From contig JBBTQJ010000009.1 of the NCBI GenBank assembly GCA_038065755.1, forward strand, positions 1-23,904: DNA of 23,904 nt, in the 5' to 3' direction. The notes beneath the pieces were generated by a model. That model had not been told where the DNA came from. It saw only the letters and a program-made list of their open reading frames with translations, and did not search any database. Below, one piece after another: positions 15,322-21,153 of this stretch. The translations under genes and the position numbers were made by a program. The stretch comes from JBBTQJ01 sp038065755 (GTDB lineage Bacteria > Patescibacteriota > Minisyncoccia > Minisyncoccales > Staskawiczbacteraceae). Each line of letters opens with the position of its first letter. Within the stretch, counting starts at the first letter, position 1.

Positions 15322-15442
15322 TTTCTCTCCTTTTTTCTGTATGACCCCCGCTAAGCGAGGTTGTCAAGTTGCAATTTAACCCAAAAAACATTTTTGGATT
15401 ATTATTGTTCTTATATCATATTAAAACAACTTTGTCAAATTT
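15322..15442 (-). repeat. Shared promoter-leader cassette, copy A (before SPFH gene)
   Basis: It is nearly identical over about 120 bp to copy B (16534-16656), from the promoter down to the Shine-Dalgarno, with a few substitutions and short indels. It includes a near-palindrome around AAAAAYGTTTTT and a leader hairpin CCTCGC-TTA-GCGGGG (15346-15360). Copy C (18008-18073) shares the promoter-proximal half. Confidence 0.88.
15410..15438 (-). promoter_or_regulatory. Promoter of the SPFH gene (shared promoter, copy A)
   Basis: On the minus strand: TTGACA (15438-15433), 17-nt spacer, TATAAG (15415-15410) with TG one base upstream (TGATATAAG). A consensus -35, optimal spacing and extended -10 predict a strong promoter. 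The same 29 bp occurs at 16623-16651 and 18040-18068. Confidence 0.8.
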
Positions 15443-15454
15443 CCTAGCCCGATA

Positions 15455-15490
15455 TAATAAAACAGAGGGGCGATTCAATTCGTTCCCCTC
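15455..15490 (-). terminator. Terminator after the small membrane protein gene
   Basis: In minus reading, GAGGGG (15490-15485) and CCCCTC (15470-15465) pair around an inner CGA...TCG helix and are followed by TGTTTTATTA. It separates this unit from the SPFH promoter. Confidence 0.65.
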
Positions 15491-15546
15491 CTTGTTTGTT
15501 TTGAAAAGAGCGCCTGCTCTATTTTGTTAAAAAACCCGCGAATTTT

Positions 15547-15774
15547 TTATGGTTCTTTTTTTATCTTATATTTTTCCCTCCTCCAGGGAAAATACATTAC
15601 ATCTTTGTTGTCTATTATAACTGCTATAAGCAGAATGAAAATCATGCCCGTTCCAATCAGTAGAACATATCCTTTTGTAATAATCGCAAATATAGTTATA
15701 AGACACGCCAAAATGGCTGGAAAAACTATGCCAAACAACATTGCAATCACCTCTTTTTTTTCTTCTTTGGTCAT
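15547..15774 (-). CDS. Small two-helix membrane protein
   Basis: 75 residues from ATG 15774, which overlaps the TGA of the upstream gene by 4 nt (ATGA) and has AAAGGAGG about 7 nt upstream. The longer frame to 15858 overlaps the upstream gene and is rejected. Layout: a charged start (MTKEEKKEV), helix at about 10-30 (AMLFGIVFPAILACLITIFA), short loop, helix at about 36-55 (VLLIGTGMIFILLIAVII), basic tail (RREKYKIKKEP). Translational coupling implies it works with the larger membrane protein at 15771-16529. Family unknown. Confidence 0.75.
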   Translation of the reverse strand: MTKEEKKEVIAMLFGIVFPAILACLITIFAIITKGYVLLIGTGMIFILLIAVIIDNKDVMYFPWRREKYKIKKEP

Positions 15775-16529
15775 CTTACTGCCTCCTTTTCCGAGAAGTA
15801 GGGCCCAACTTGTTTGTCTTTTCTTAAAAAACGAGGCAAATCTAACATTGCCTTCCATATAATAATTTCAGTGATAAATATTAAGAAGAAAACTATTTCC
15901 AAAAATGATTTATACTGCACAGCAAGACACGCAAATACAAAAGAAACGAGGGCGCAAACTAACAAAACTATGATGTTCTTAGAATCAAAATCATTAAGAA
16001 TTTTAAGAAGATTTTCGGAAAAATTCGGCACCATAGAATATACAGAACGATATAATTTTTGCGTTTCCTTATTGTTTCTTTTATAAAGAGCATTGTAATA
16101 AGCCATTGCTCCCAGTATCTGGACAAAAGATATAAAAAGCACAAAAAATCCAAAAGTTATATTGTTTTTCTGGGCATCCGGTTTTACAAAGAAAACCACC
16201 ATACACTCTGCTATTCCGATGAAAAACGGAATTATGGTATCTGCCCACCCTATCGGCCAAAGGTAAAATGATTCTGTTACATAACTGTGCCAAATAACCA
16301 ATATTATCAATAATGCGATTGCGGAGCGCAACGGCAAAATCCAGACAAACTCTTTTTGACCTGTTATTATGAGGTTAAATTCATTCAGAATAAAAGCCAG
16401 CGCAATACATTGAATAATATTTAAAACCGTAACATAAATGCTCATATGCCCGGGTAAAATTGGTTCGTAGAGCAGTATTAACGGATATGTTTCCCCCTCT
16501 TTCATTTGTCCTTTTTCTTCTGAAGCCAT
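15771..16529 (-). CDS. Polytopic membrane protein of unknown function
   Basis: 252 residues from ATG 16529, with AAAGGAGAG about 8 nt upstream. A longer frame to 16580 lies in the repeated leader. About seven hydrophobic segments: near 30-48, 60-80, 90-108, 120-140, a gap with charged KRNNKETQKLYRSV, then 185-203, 206-222 and a final stretch before the basic C-terminus. No enzyme motif is visible. It is transcribed from copy B of the shared promoter and coupled to the 75-residue membrane protein. A transporter-like or structural role is possible. I do not recognise the family. Confidence 0.75.
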   Translation of the reverse strand: MASEEKGQMKEGETYPLILLYEPILPGHMSIYVTVLNIIQCIALAFILNEFNLIITGQKEFVWILPLRSAIALLIILVIWHSYVTESFYLWPIGWADTIIPFFIGIAECMVVFFVKPDAQKNNITFGFFVLFISFVQILGAMAYYNALYKRNNKETQKLYRSVYSMVPNFSENLLKILNDFDSKNIIVLLVCALVSFVFACLAVQYKSFLEIVFFLIFITEIIIWKAMLDLPRFLRKDKQVGPYFSEKEAVR

Positions 16530-16533
16530 ATCG

Positions 16534-16656
16534 TTTCTCTCCTTTTTTTCTGTATGACCCCCGCTAAGCGAGGTTGTCAAGTTGCAATTTAACCCAAAAA
16601 ACGTTTTTAGGTTATCATTGTTCTTATATCATATTAAAACAACTTTGTCAAATTTT
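16534..16656 (-). repeat. Shared promoter-leader cassette, copy B
   Basis: The counterpart of copy A in front of the polytopic membrane gene, including the CCTCGC-TTA-GCGGGG leader hairpin (16559-16573) and the ribosome-binding site. In copy A an in-frame ATG opens this leader; in copy B that codon is ACG, so the leader is probably untranslated. Confidence 0.88.
16623..16651 (-). promoter_or_regulatory. Promoter of the membrane-protein pair (shared promoter, copy B)
   Basis: Minus strand TTGACA (16651-16646), 17-nt spacer, TATAAG (16628-16623) with extended TG, identical to copies A and C. Confidence 0.8.
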
Positions 16657-16662
16657 CCGGAA

Positions 16663-16691
16663 CCAAAAAACATATTTGCCTTATAGCAAAT
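16663..16691 (-). terminator. Terminator after the second NYN gene
   Basis: Minus strand ATTTGC (16691-16686) pairs with GCAAAT (16679-16674) around a 6-nt loop, followed by ATGTTTTTTGG. Confidence 0.5.
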
Positions 16692-16710
16692 TATTTTTAA
16701 AAACTTTTTA

Positions 16711-17292
16711 TCAAATTAAAGTTTTAGGCAAAAATTCAACTACTTCTGAATTTCTGATAAGAATAGTGCGATTAGTTGTAAATGTTAATCCCTTGTTCGG
16801 CATATTCTCAAAACCAAGATAAATTCTTTCTATTTTTTTATTTTTTAATTCCATTATCGCTGGCTGTAAATCAGAATCAGAGCTGCAAATAATTGCTGTT
16901 TTTAATTCGTCGTTTTCTGCAAAAGTAATCATATCAACTGCAATTCTAACATCTACGCCCTTTTCTCTGAATGACAAAAATTTGTGGCCGGCGGGACATC
17001 TCTCTTCAAAACCCCTTACTCTGCCGCCATAAACCACCTCAAACCCTTGTTTTTCTAAATTATTTTTTAGTCTTCTTTGTTTTTGTATTAATTTTTCAGA
17101 TTTTTCAGCTGTTTCTTTGTGCTTTATAATTTTGCCGATATAAAATATTTTTCTATCAACTTTTATGTCGGATAATACTTTGTCAAAAAGACCTGAAAAA
17201 TTATATGATGAAAAATTGATTTCTTTTTCAGAATTAAAAATAGAATTAATTTTGCTGATAAAATTTCTGCCGTCTATAAAAAGAATTGTCAT
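16711..17292 (-). CDS. NYN-domain (DUF88-like) putative nuclease
   Basis: 193 residues, one NYN/PIN-like domain. Acidic motifs in order: ILFIDGRNF (Asp7), KGVDVRIAVDMITF (~115-128) and IICSSDSDLQPAI (~138-150). A charged helical insert lies at about 55-82 (KHKETAEKSEKLIQKQ), as in many DUF88 proteins. Such proteins are predicted metal-dependent RNases. It differs in sequence from the NYN protein of the rpsO-pnp operon. It has its own extended -10 promoter and a terminator, so it is a single-gene unit within the minus-strand accessory block, which suggests a defence or stress role (inference). Confidence 0.85.
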   Translation of the reverse strand: MTILFIDGRNFISKINSIFNSEKEINFSSYNFSGLFDKVLSDIKVDRKIFYIGKIIKHKETAEKSEKLIQKQRRLKNNLEKQGFEVVYGGRVRGFEERCPAGHKFLSFREKGVDVRIAVDMITFAENDELKTAIICSSDSDLQPAIMELKNKKIERIYLGFENMPNKGLTFTTNRTILIRNSEVVEFLPKTLI

Positions 17293-17309
17293 AAATTTAT
17301 TCTATTTAT

Positions 17310-17318
17310 ATTATAACA
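17310..17318 (-). promoter_or_regulatory. Extended -10 promoter of the second NYN gene
   Basis: Minus strand TGTTATAAT, 17 nt before the ATG. No clear -35. A second candidate lies further upstream at 17382-17409. Confidence 0.5.
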
Positions 17319-17327
17319 GTTATTTTT

Positions 17328-17368
17328 AATAAAATAAAAACCCCAGCGGGCCTTTCGGCTGGCTGGGG
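17328..17368 (-). terminator. GC-rich terminator with GAAA loop upstream of the NYN gene
   Basis: Minus strand CCCCAGC (17368-17362) pairs with GCTGGGG (17347-17341), with an inner GCC-GAAA-GGC, followed by TTTTTATTTTATT. A candidate promoter (17382-17409) lies directly upstream, so this may act as an attenuator or end a very short RNA. Confidence 0.8.
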
Positions 17369-17381
17369 CGCTTATACTATA

Positions 17382-17409
17382 ATATTATCACATTATAAAC
17401 CTCTGTCAA
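17382..17409 (-). promoter_or_regulatory. Candidate promoter just upstream of the GC-rich terminator
   Basis: Minus strand TTGACA (17409-17404), 16-nt spacer, TAATAT (17387-17382). Transcription from here would meet the terminator at 17328-17368 within a few tens of bases. Confidence 0.35.
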
Positions 17410-17483
17410 TAGTTTTTCGGATAGATTTAAAATTTAAACGCAACACTGAAAGATTTTAATATAATATCGCGAGCCGATTATAC

Positions 17484-17512
17484 AAAAAAAGCCGAATATT
17501 ACGATATCCGGC
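17484..17512 (-). terminator. Terminator after the zinc-finger membrane protein
   Basis: Minus strand GCCGGATAT (17512-17504) and ATATTCGGC (17499-17491) pair with one G-T wobble around a 4-nt loop, followed by seven T. Confidence 0.85.
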
Positions 17513-17517
17513 AATTA

Positions 17518-17976
17518 TTATTTATAGCCAAAAGGATAACCACAAGAATATTTCCCCCACTCAGAATTATATTTAAGAAATTCTATGGCTTGATATCGTA
17601 TACATTCTTCGTTAATTATTATAAAGCCACGACCCTTACAATTTTCACACCGATATCCTTTAATTTTTCCGCTACCATTGCATTTATCACACTCAACTTT
17701 ATTTTTTATTTCTCTCTGTTTTTTTATTTCTTTTTTCAATACCCTATGATATTCTGTATTACAGATAGAACAGATATCCCAAAAAGAATTATGCTGATAT
17801 TCACAGCCCGTAATTTTATGTGGCCTACCACAGCGTTGACAATTTTGTTTCTCAAATAAACTACCACATGGTTCATTTGTTTCTTTTTTGAAATAGAAAA
17901 AGAAAAATAAAAATATTAGCGCCCCCATTATTATTAATGCGGGAAAAAATGTTATTTCTGCGATGATGGTGTCCAT
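17518..17976 (-). CDS. Membrane-anchored protein with DnaJ-like and zinc-ribbon Cys motifs
   Basis: 152 residues from ATG 17976, with AAGGAG 8 nt upstream; TTG 17994 would place that site inside the gene. One hydrophobic helix at about 6-28 (FFPALIIMGALIFLFFFFYF) is followed by a cytoplasmic part full of Cys. CQRCG (~46-50) and CSIC (~70-73) look like one zinc ribbon. CDKCNGSG (~96) and CENCKGRG (~111) are two CxxCxGxG motifs as in the DnaJ cysteine-rich zinc domain. No J domain is present. It could bind misfolded protein or act as an assembly factor. It is transcribed from copy C of the shared promoter. Confidence 0.75.
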   Translation of the reverse strand: MDTIIAEITFFPALIIMGALIFLFFFFYFKKETNEPCGSLFEKQNCQRCGRPHKITGCEYQHNSFWDICSICNTEYHRVLKKEIKKQREIKNKVECDKCNGSGKIKGYRCENCKGRGFIIINEECIRYQAIEFLKYNSEWGKYSCGYPFGYK

Positions 17977-18007
17977 TGAAATTCTCCTTATCAAGGTGCT
18001 GTTTTGA

Positions 18008-18073
18008 AACCCAAAAAACGTTTTTCGGTTATCATTGTTCTTATATCATATTAAAACAACTTTGTCAAATTTT
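18008..18073 (-). repeat. Shared promoter-leader cassette, copy C (promoter half)
   Basis: It shares about 65 bp with copies A and B (promoter plus near-palindrome AACCGAAAAACGTTTTTTGGG in minus reading), then diverges, with no CCTCGC leader hairpin. Confidence 0.85.
18040..18068 (-). promoter_or_regulatory. Promoter of the zinc-finger membrane protein (shared promoter, copy C)
   Basis: Minus strand TTGACA (18068-18063), 17-nt spacer, TATAAG (18045-18040) with extended TG, the same as copies A and B. Confidence 0.8.
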
Positions 18074-18122
18074 TGACAACTCGGCTCAACCCGCAAGCGT
18101 AACGCTTGGCGCTTTTTAATAT

Positions 18123-18162
18123 AAAAAACATCAAAGAAAGGTTCTCTTCTCTGATGTTTTTC
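18123..18162 (-). terminator. Terminator after the AbiE-like operon
   Basis: ACATCA (18128-18133) and TGATGT (18152-18157) pair, with a shorter inner helix, flanked by A6 and T5 runs. It could work in both directions. Confidence 0.75.
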
Positions 18163-18191
18163 TAATATTTTTATTTACTATATTTTTAAAA

Positions 18192-18902
18192 TCACTTTAA
18201 TACAGATTGATAATTTTTGAGCAAAAGAACGGTTTCTTTTCTTAGATTTGTTTTTGCCCAAACTTTTTCTTTCTCGCTTATAATTTCACCAAGCCCTCGC
18301 AAAATTTCATTATCTTTTACTCGTTCAACGACAGTTATGCAATCAGCCAAATATTCTCTGATGCTTTTGCCGGTTCTCGCTTTTACCACATTAATGTTTA
18401 TGTCCCAGTTATTTTTAGCAAAAAACCAAATATCATAAATATCGCGCATCGCTGTTTCGCTTCTAAGGGTTAATGCGATTAATTTGCTTGCAAATAAATA
18501 ATCTTTTTTCGCCGCCAGCATTGAAATCCCAAGATATTCTTTCAGCTCATAATTTTCTTTTAGGTTGGGCATTAATATTCTTATATTTATTTCAACTTTA
18601 ATGTTGTGGTCGGCATCGCCGTAAGAAAGCAAAGAAAAAATGGTAAAATGCTTTATGCGGCTGTTTTTAATTTCGCCATATTTTATTAATATGGATTTAA
18701 CTTTTTCAAATACAATTTTTTGCGTTTCTTCATTTATGGAAAATAAATCAAAATCTAAATCTACTGAAAACCGCGGAAGTCCATAGAAAAAATAAGCGCA
18801 GGTGCCGCCTTTTAAACCAATTAAAGAAGCAATAGCGGTGTCGCTATATATATCTTGCAAAATACGCCCCATAATAAGTTGATGTTTTTCTTTATTCAGC
18901 AT
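18192..18902 (-). CDS. AbiEii-like nucleotidyltransferase toxin
   Basis: 236 residues from ATG 18902, which overlaps the end of the antitoxin gene by 11 nt; TTG 18920 is an alternative. The AbiEii/DUF1814 motifs are present in order: KGGTCAYFFYGLPRFSVDLD at about 37-56 (nucleotidyltransferase motif with DxDxD), KVEINIRI near 124-131, and ASKLIALTLRSETAMRDIYD near 156-175, with the conserved Lys and Arg-Asp-x-Tyr-Asp. AbiEii-type enzymes are GTP-dependent or tRNA-modifying nucleotidyltransferases that stop growth, often on phage infection (family knowledge). It is coupled to the AbiEi-like gene. All catalytic motifs look intact. Confidence 0.9.
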   Translation of the reverse strand: MLNKEKHQLIMGRILQDIYSDTAIASLIGLKGGTCAYFFYGLPRFSVDLDFDLFSINEETQKIVFEKVKSILIKYGEIKNSRIKHFTIFSLLSYGDADHNIKVEINIRILMPNLKENYELKEYLGISMLAAKKDYLFASKLIALTLRSETAMRDIYDIWFFAKNNWDININVVKARTGKSIREYLADCITVVERVKDNEILRGLGEIISEKEKVWAKTNLRKETVLLLKNYQSVLK

Positions 18903-19461
18903 TTTTTTGATAATTATCAAGCCGTTTGATTAATTGTTTGTTGTCATAAATTTTTACAAGTTCACGGCATAACTTCCAATTTATTGTTTTTAAATCATCA
19001 AAGTGATATTTGGGAAACAAATAAATCGTATCTAAGAAAGCTCTTTCGGGCGTCGCAATGCTATAATTATTTTCATTTTTTACTCCAATTGAACTATACA
19101 GCACGCTATCTTTTAGTTTTCTAAAAATAAAATTGTAACTATCTATTTTTTTTGCAGCCGGCCAGCGGGCGGCAACAAACATTGTGTCATAATGCTGGAA
19201 TATGATACCTGCTTGGCGAAGAGCCGTCTCAAAACTAATGTAAGATGGCATATAAATACTGGTCGCCAATTCTTTGACATTGTAATTTTTATCTTTCGCA
19301 AAAATACCCCGGGTCAATCGGATTAATATTTTTTGTTTAACATAATAAGAAATTTTAGCTTTTAAATTATCGGGGTTTGTTTCTTCCCAAATAAAAGATA
19401 AATCTTTATTGGTTAGAATTGTTTTAGGCGATTGATACAATTTTGCAACTAAATTATCCAT
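18892..19461 (-). CDS. AbiEi-like antitoxin and autorepressor
   Basis: 189 residues. An N-terminal winged helix (about 1-60: LTNKDLSFIWEETNPDNLKA, then LIRLTRGIFAKDKNY) is followed by the AbiEi core: YISFETALRQAGII at about 75-88 and ATPERAFLDTIYLF near 137-150. Typical AbiEi proteins bind inverted repeats in their own promoter and neutralise AbiEii without direct contact (type IV). Here a perfect inverted repeat overlaps the predicted promoter (19479-19520), in agreement with autoregulation. It overlaps the toxin start by 11 nt. Confidence 0.88.
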   Translation of the reverse strand: MDNLVAKLYQSPKTILTNKDLSFIWEETNPDNLKAKISYYVKQKILIRLTRGIFAKDKNYNVKELATSIYMPSYISFETALRQAGIIFQHYDTMFVAARWPAAKKIDSYNFIFRKLKDSVLYSSIGVKNENNYSIATPERAFLDTIYLFPKYHFDDLKTINWKLCRELVKIYDNKQLIKRLDNYQKNAE

Positions 19462-19478
19462 ATAATTAATAATGTTTG

Positions 19479-19507
19479 ATGGAAGTAATATATTATCTTA
19501 CTTCCAT
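19479..19507. promoter_or_regulatory. Probable AbiEi operator (10-bp inverted repeat)
   Basis: ATGGAAGTAA (19479-19488) and TTACTTCCAT (19498-19507) are perfect arms with a 9-bp spacer. The -10 of the abiE promoter lies in that spacer, so a bound repressor would block RNA polymerase. Confidence 0.75.
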
Positions 19508-19520
19508 TATATATTATCAA
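19492..19520 (-). promoter_or_regulatory. Promoter of the AbiE-like operon
   Basis: Minus strand TTGATA (19520-19515), 17-nt spacer, GATAAT (19497-19492), about 30 nt before the ATG at 19461. Confidence 0.6.
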
Positions 19521-19545
19521 AAAATAGCGTCAAGCCCGTAAATTA

Positions 19546-19574
19546 TTGATATTGCGTTAAAAATTGTGTATAGT
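19546..19574 (+). promoter_or_regulatory. Promoter of the MntA/HepT-like pair
   Basis: TTGATA (19546-19551), 17-nt spacer, TATAGT (19569-19574), 20 nt before ATG 19594. It is divergent from the abiE promoter, only about 26 bp away. Confidence 0.6.
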
Positions 19575-19593
19575 TAAATCAAATGAAAAATTT

Positions 19594-20004
19594 ATGGAAA
19601 TTACTGAAAAACAAAAAGAAAAAATTGAAGAGCTGGCAAAAAAATATCAGCTAAAATTGATTTTGCTTTTTGGTTCCAGGGTTGATGGAAAAATTCACAA
19701 GGAGAGCGATTATGATGTTGCTTATCTTCCTTTAAAAAAATTGTCTTTTGACCAAGAAAATTATTTAAATTACGATTTTACCGGAATTTTTCATCATAAT
19801 AGAGTTGACACTATTGATATTGGGCGCGCAAAACCACTTTTGCTTTTTGGCGTTTTTCGCAAATGCCAAGTTTTGTATCAACAAAACGATTTAATTTTTC
19901 CAACTTATAGAGCATATGTTTTTAAAAAATACATTGAAAGCAAGCCGTTTTATGAAGAAAAATTCAGACGGCTAAAAGAAGAAATTAAAAAAATAAAAAT
20001 ATGA
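19594..20004 (+). CDS. MntA-like nucleotidyltransferase antitoxin
   Basis: 136 residues from ATG 19594; the longer frame from TTG 19564 runs through the predicted -10 and is rejected. The nucleotidyltransferase motif GS-x10-DxD is exact in LLFGSRVDGKIHKESDYDVA at about 23-42, and a further acidic residue occurs in RVDTIDIG near 72-79. MntA-type enzymes add AMP residues to a Tyr of the HepT toxin and so inactivate it (family knowledge). The stop TGA overlaps the partner's ATG (ATGA). It is larger than the MNT protein at 9466-9783 and pairs with a different HEPN family. Confidence 0.88.
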   Translation: MEITEKQKEKIEELAKKYQLKLILLFGSRVDGKIHKESDYDVAYLPLKKLSFDQENYLNYDFTGIFHHNRVDTIDIGRAKPLLLFGVFRKCQVLYQQNDLIFPTYRAYVFKKYIESKPFYEEKFRRLKEEIKKIKI

Positions 20005-20423
20005 CTTTTCAAGAATCTTATATTTTAGAAAAATTAAGTCAAATTGCAGAAAAAATTAAAGAGGTTAAAAAATTTTTCAGGTTTTCTGAAGAAGAAATTT
20101 TAGCTGATTCTGAAAAATTACATGTTGCAGAACGGCTTTTTCAGTTGATAGTAGATGACATACTTGATATAAACCAGCATTTTATAAAAGAATTAAATTT
20201 TGATATTTCAGAAGATCTTCAGGGAACATTTTATATTTTGGGAGAAAATAGCGTTTTGCCAAAAGATTTTGCTTTTAAAATTGCTCCCGTTACCGGTGTA
20301 AGAAATATATTGGTTCATCAATATGAAAAATTAGACGAAAAATTATTTATCCACACTTTAATAAAAAATTATTCTGATTTTGAAAAATATATAAAATTTA
20401 TATTAGAATATTTAAAAAAATAA
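20001..20423 (+). CDS. HepT-like (DUF86) HEPN RNase toxin
   Basis: 140 residues, all helical. The HepT signature R-x4-H-x-Y is exact: RNILVHQY near 110-117. The other family positions are recognisable (ERLFQLIVDDILDINQHFIK near 45-64). HepT proteins are RNases kept silent by AMPylation of the Tyr in this motif, carried out by the adjacent MntA. The gene starts within the stop of the mntA-like gene, as is usual. A terminator follows at 20475-20497. Confidence 0.9.
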   Translation: MTFQESYILEKLSQIAEKIKEVKKFFRFSEEEILADSEKLHVAERLFQLIVDDILDINQHFIKELNFDISEDLQGTFYILGENSVLPKDFAFKIAPVTGVRNILVHQYEKLDEKLFIHTLIKNYSDFEKYIKFILEYLKK

Positions 20424-20474
20424 CTAATTAAAATTGCATAAAAAATAAATAAAAAACGGAAAAGGTCAAAAGTT

Positions 20475-20497
20475 CCCTGCAAGTGGCAGGGTTTTTT
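20475..20497 (+). terminator. Terminator after the HepT-like gene
   Basis: CCCTGC (20475-20480) and GCAGGG (20486-20491) around a 5-nt loop, followed by TTTTTTG. Confidence 0.9.
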
Positions 20498-20530
20498 GTT
20501 AAATTTTTGTTTCGCTTGTGGATATTGTTG

Positions 20531-20559
20531 TTGTTGATATTTTTATAATAGAGTATAAT
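20531..20559 (+). promoter_or_regulatory. Promoter of the PrgI-TraC-VirB4 operon
   Basis: TTGTTG (20531-20536), 17-nt spacer, TATAAT (20554-20559), about 100 nt before the PrgI start. A second TATAAT at 20544 is an alternative. Confidence 0.55.
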
Positions 20560-20566
20560 AATATAA

Positions 20567-20645
20567 GTTAAAAGTCTAAAGTCAAAAGTTGAAAATATTT
20601 TATACTTTATGCTTTACTTTTAATTTTTGACTTTTAACTTTAAAT
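20567..20645. repeat. AT-rich dyad repeat, copy 1 (before PrgI gene)
   Basis: About 75 bp with self-complementary ends: TTAAAAGTC (20568-20576) matches GACTTTTAA (20629-20637), with further pairing of AAAAGT and ACTTTT inside. It is nearly identical to copy 2 at 21069-21144. It lies in the leader of the operon. Confidence 0.75.
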
Positions 20646-20659
20646 TTAGTGAAACATTT

Positions 20660-21067
20660 ATGGAGAGGTATCCTATTCCGCAATTTATAGAGCAAGAGGG
20701 AAAAATAGCCGTATTTATATCTTTCAGGCAATTTTTTTACCTTCTTTTTGCCGGAGCTATTTGTTTTATGTTATATTGGAGCGTTCCGCGCTGGCTTTTT
20801 TTTATTCTTGCTTTTTTTATTTTTGCCTCAGCTATCGGCTTGGCGTTTGCCACTTATAACGGAATTCCCATATTAAACGTTCTTTTGGGCGCTTTTGGTT
20901 TTTTTACCAAGGGCAGAAGTTATACCTGGAAAAAGAAAGAGTCGCCCTACCCCTTTAAAACAATAAAAAGAACAGAGATAAAAAAAATAAAAGAGGGTCC
21001 TGTTTTAAGCGCCCAGCAAAGCAGGTTAAGAAAAATGCACACAGAGGTAGAATTACATACAAAATAA
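20660..21067 (+). CDS. PrgI-family T4SS membrane protein
   Basis: 135 residues from ATG 20660; the longer frame from TTG 20627 only covers the repeat. The start YPIPQFIEQEGKIAVFISFR is typical of PrgI-family proteins. Two membrane helices lie at about 23-41 and 44-65. A conserved GIPILNVLLGAFGFFTKGRSY follows and then a basic cytoplasmic tail (KKKESPYPFKTIKR). The family is regularly found beside VirB4-type ATPases and is thought to be a small inner-membrane subunit. It is the first gene of the operon with the TraC-like and VirB4 genes. Confidence 0.85.
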   Translation: MERYPIPQFIEQEGKIAVFISFRQFFYLLFAGAICFMLYWSVPRWLFFILAFFIFASAIGLAFATYNGIPILNVLLGAFGFFTKGRSYTWKKKESPYPFKTIKRTEIKKIKEGPVLSAQQSRLRKMHTEVELHTK

Positions 21068-21068
21068 A

Positions 21069-21144
21069 TTAAAAGTCTAAAATAAAAAGTTAAAAATATT
21101 TTATACTTTATACTTTACTTTTAATTTTTGACTTTTAAATTTTA
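21069..21144. repeat. AT-rich dyad repeat, copy 2 (before TraC-like gene)
   Basis: Second copy of the repeat at 20567-20645: TTAAAAGTC (21069-21077) matches GACTTTTAA (21130-21138). It fills almost the entire gap between the PrgI gene and the TraC-like gene. Confidence 0.75.
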
Positions 21145-21153
21145 ACTATCATT

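Noticed and set aside
15320..15391. N-terminal extension or leader peptide LNCNLTTSLSGGHTEK before the SPFH and membrane genes
   Set aside because: The similarity comes from the repeated leader DNA. The ATG of copy A is ACG in copy B, and good Shine-Dalgarno sites precede the internal ATGs.
14969..16271. Plus-strand ORFs within the minus-strand SPFH and membrane genes
   Set aside because: They are antisense shadows of genes that have ribosome-binding sites, coupling and promoters on the minus strand.
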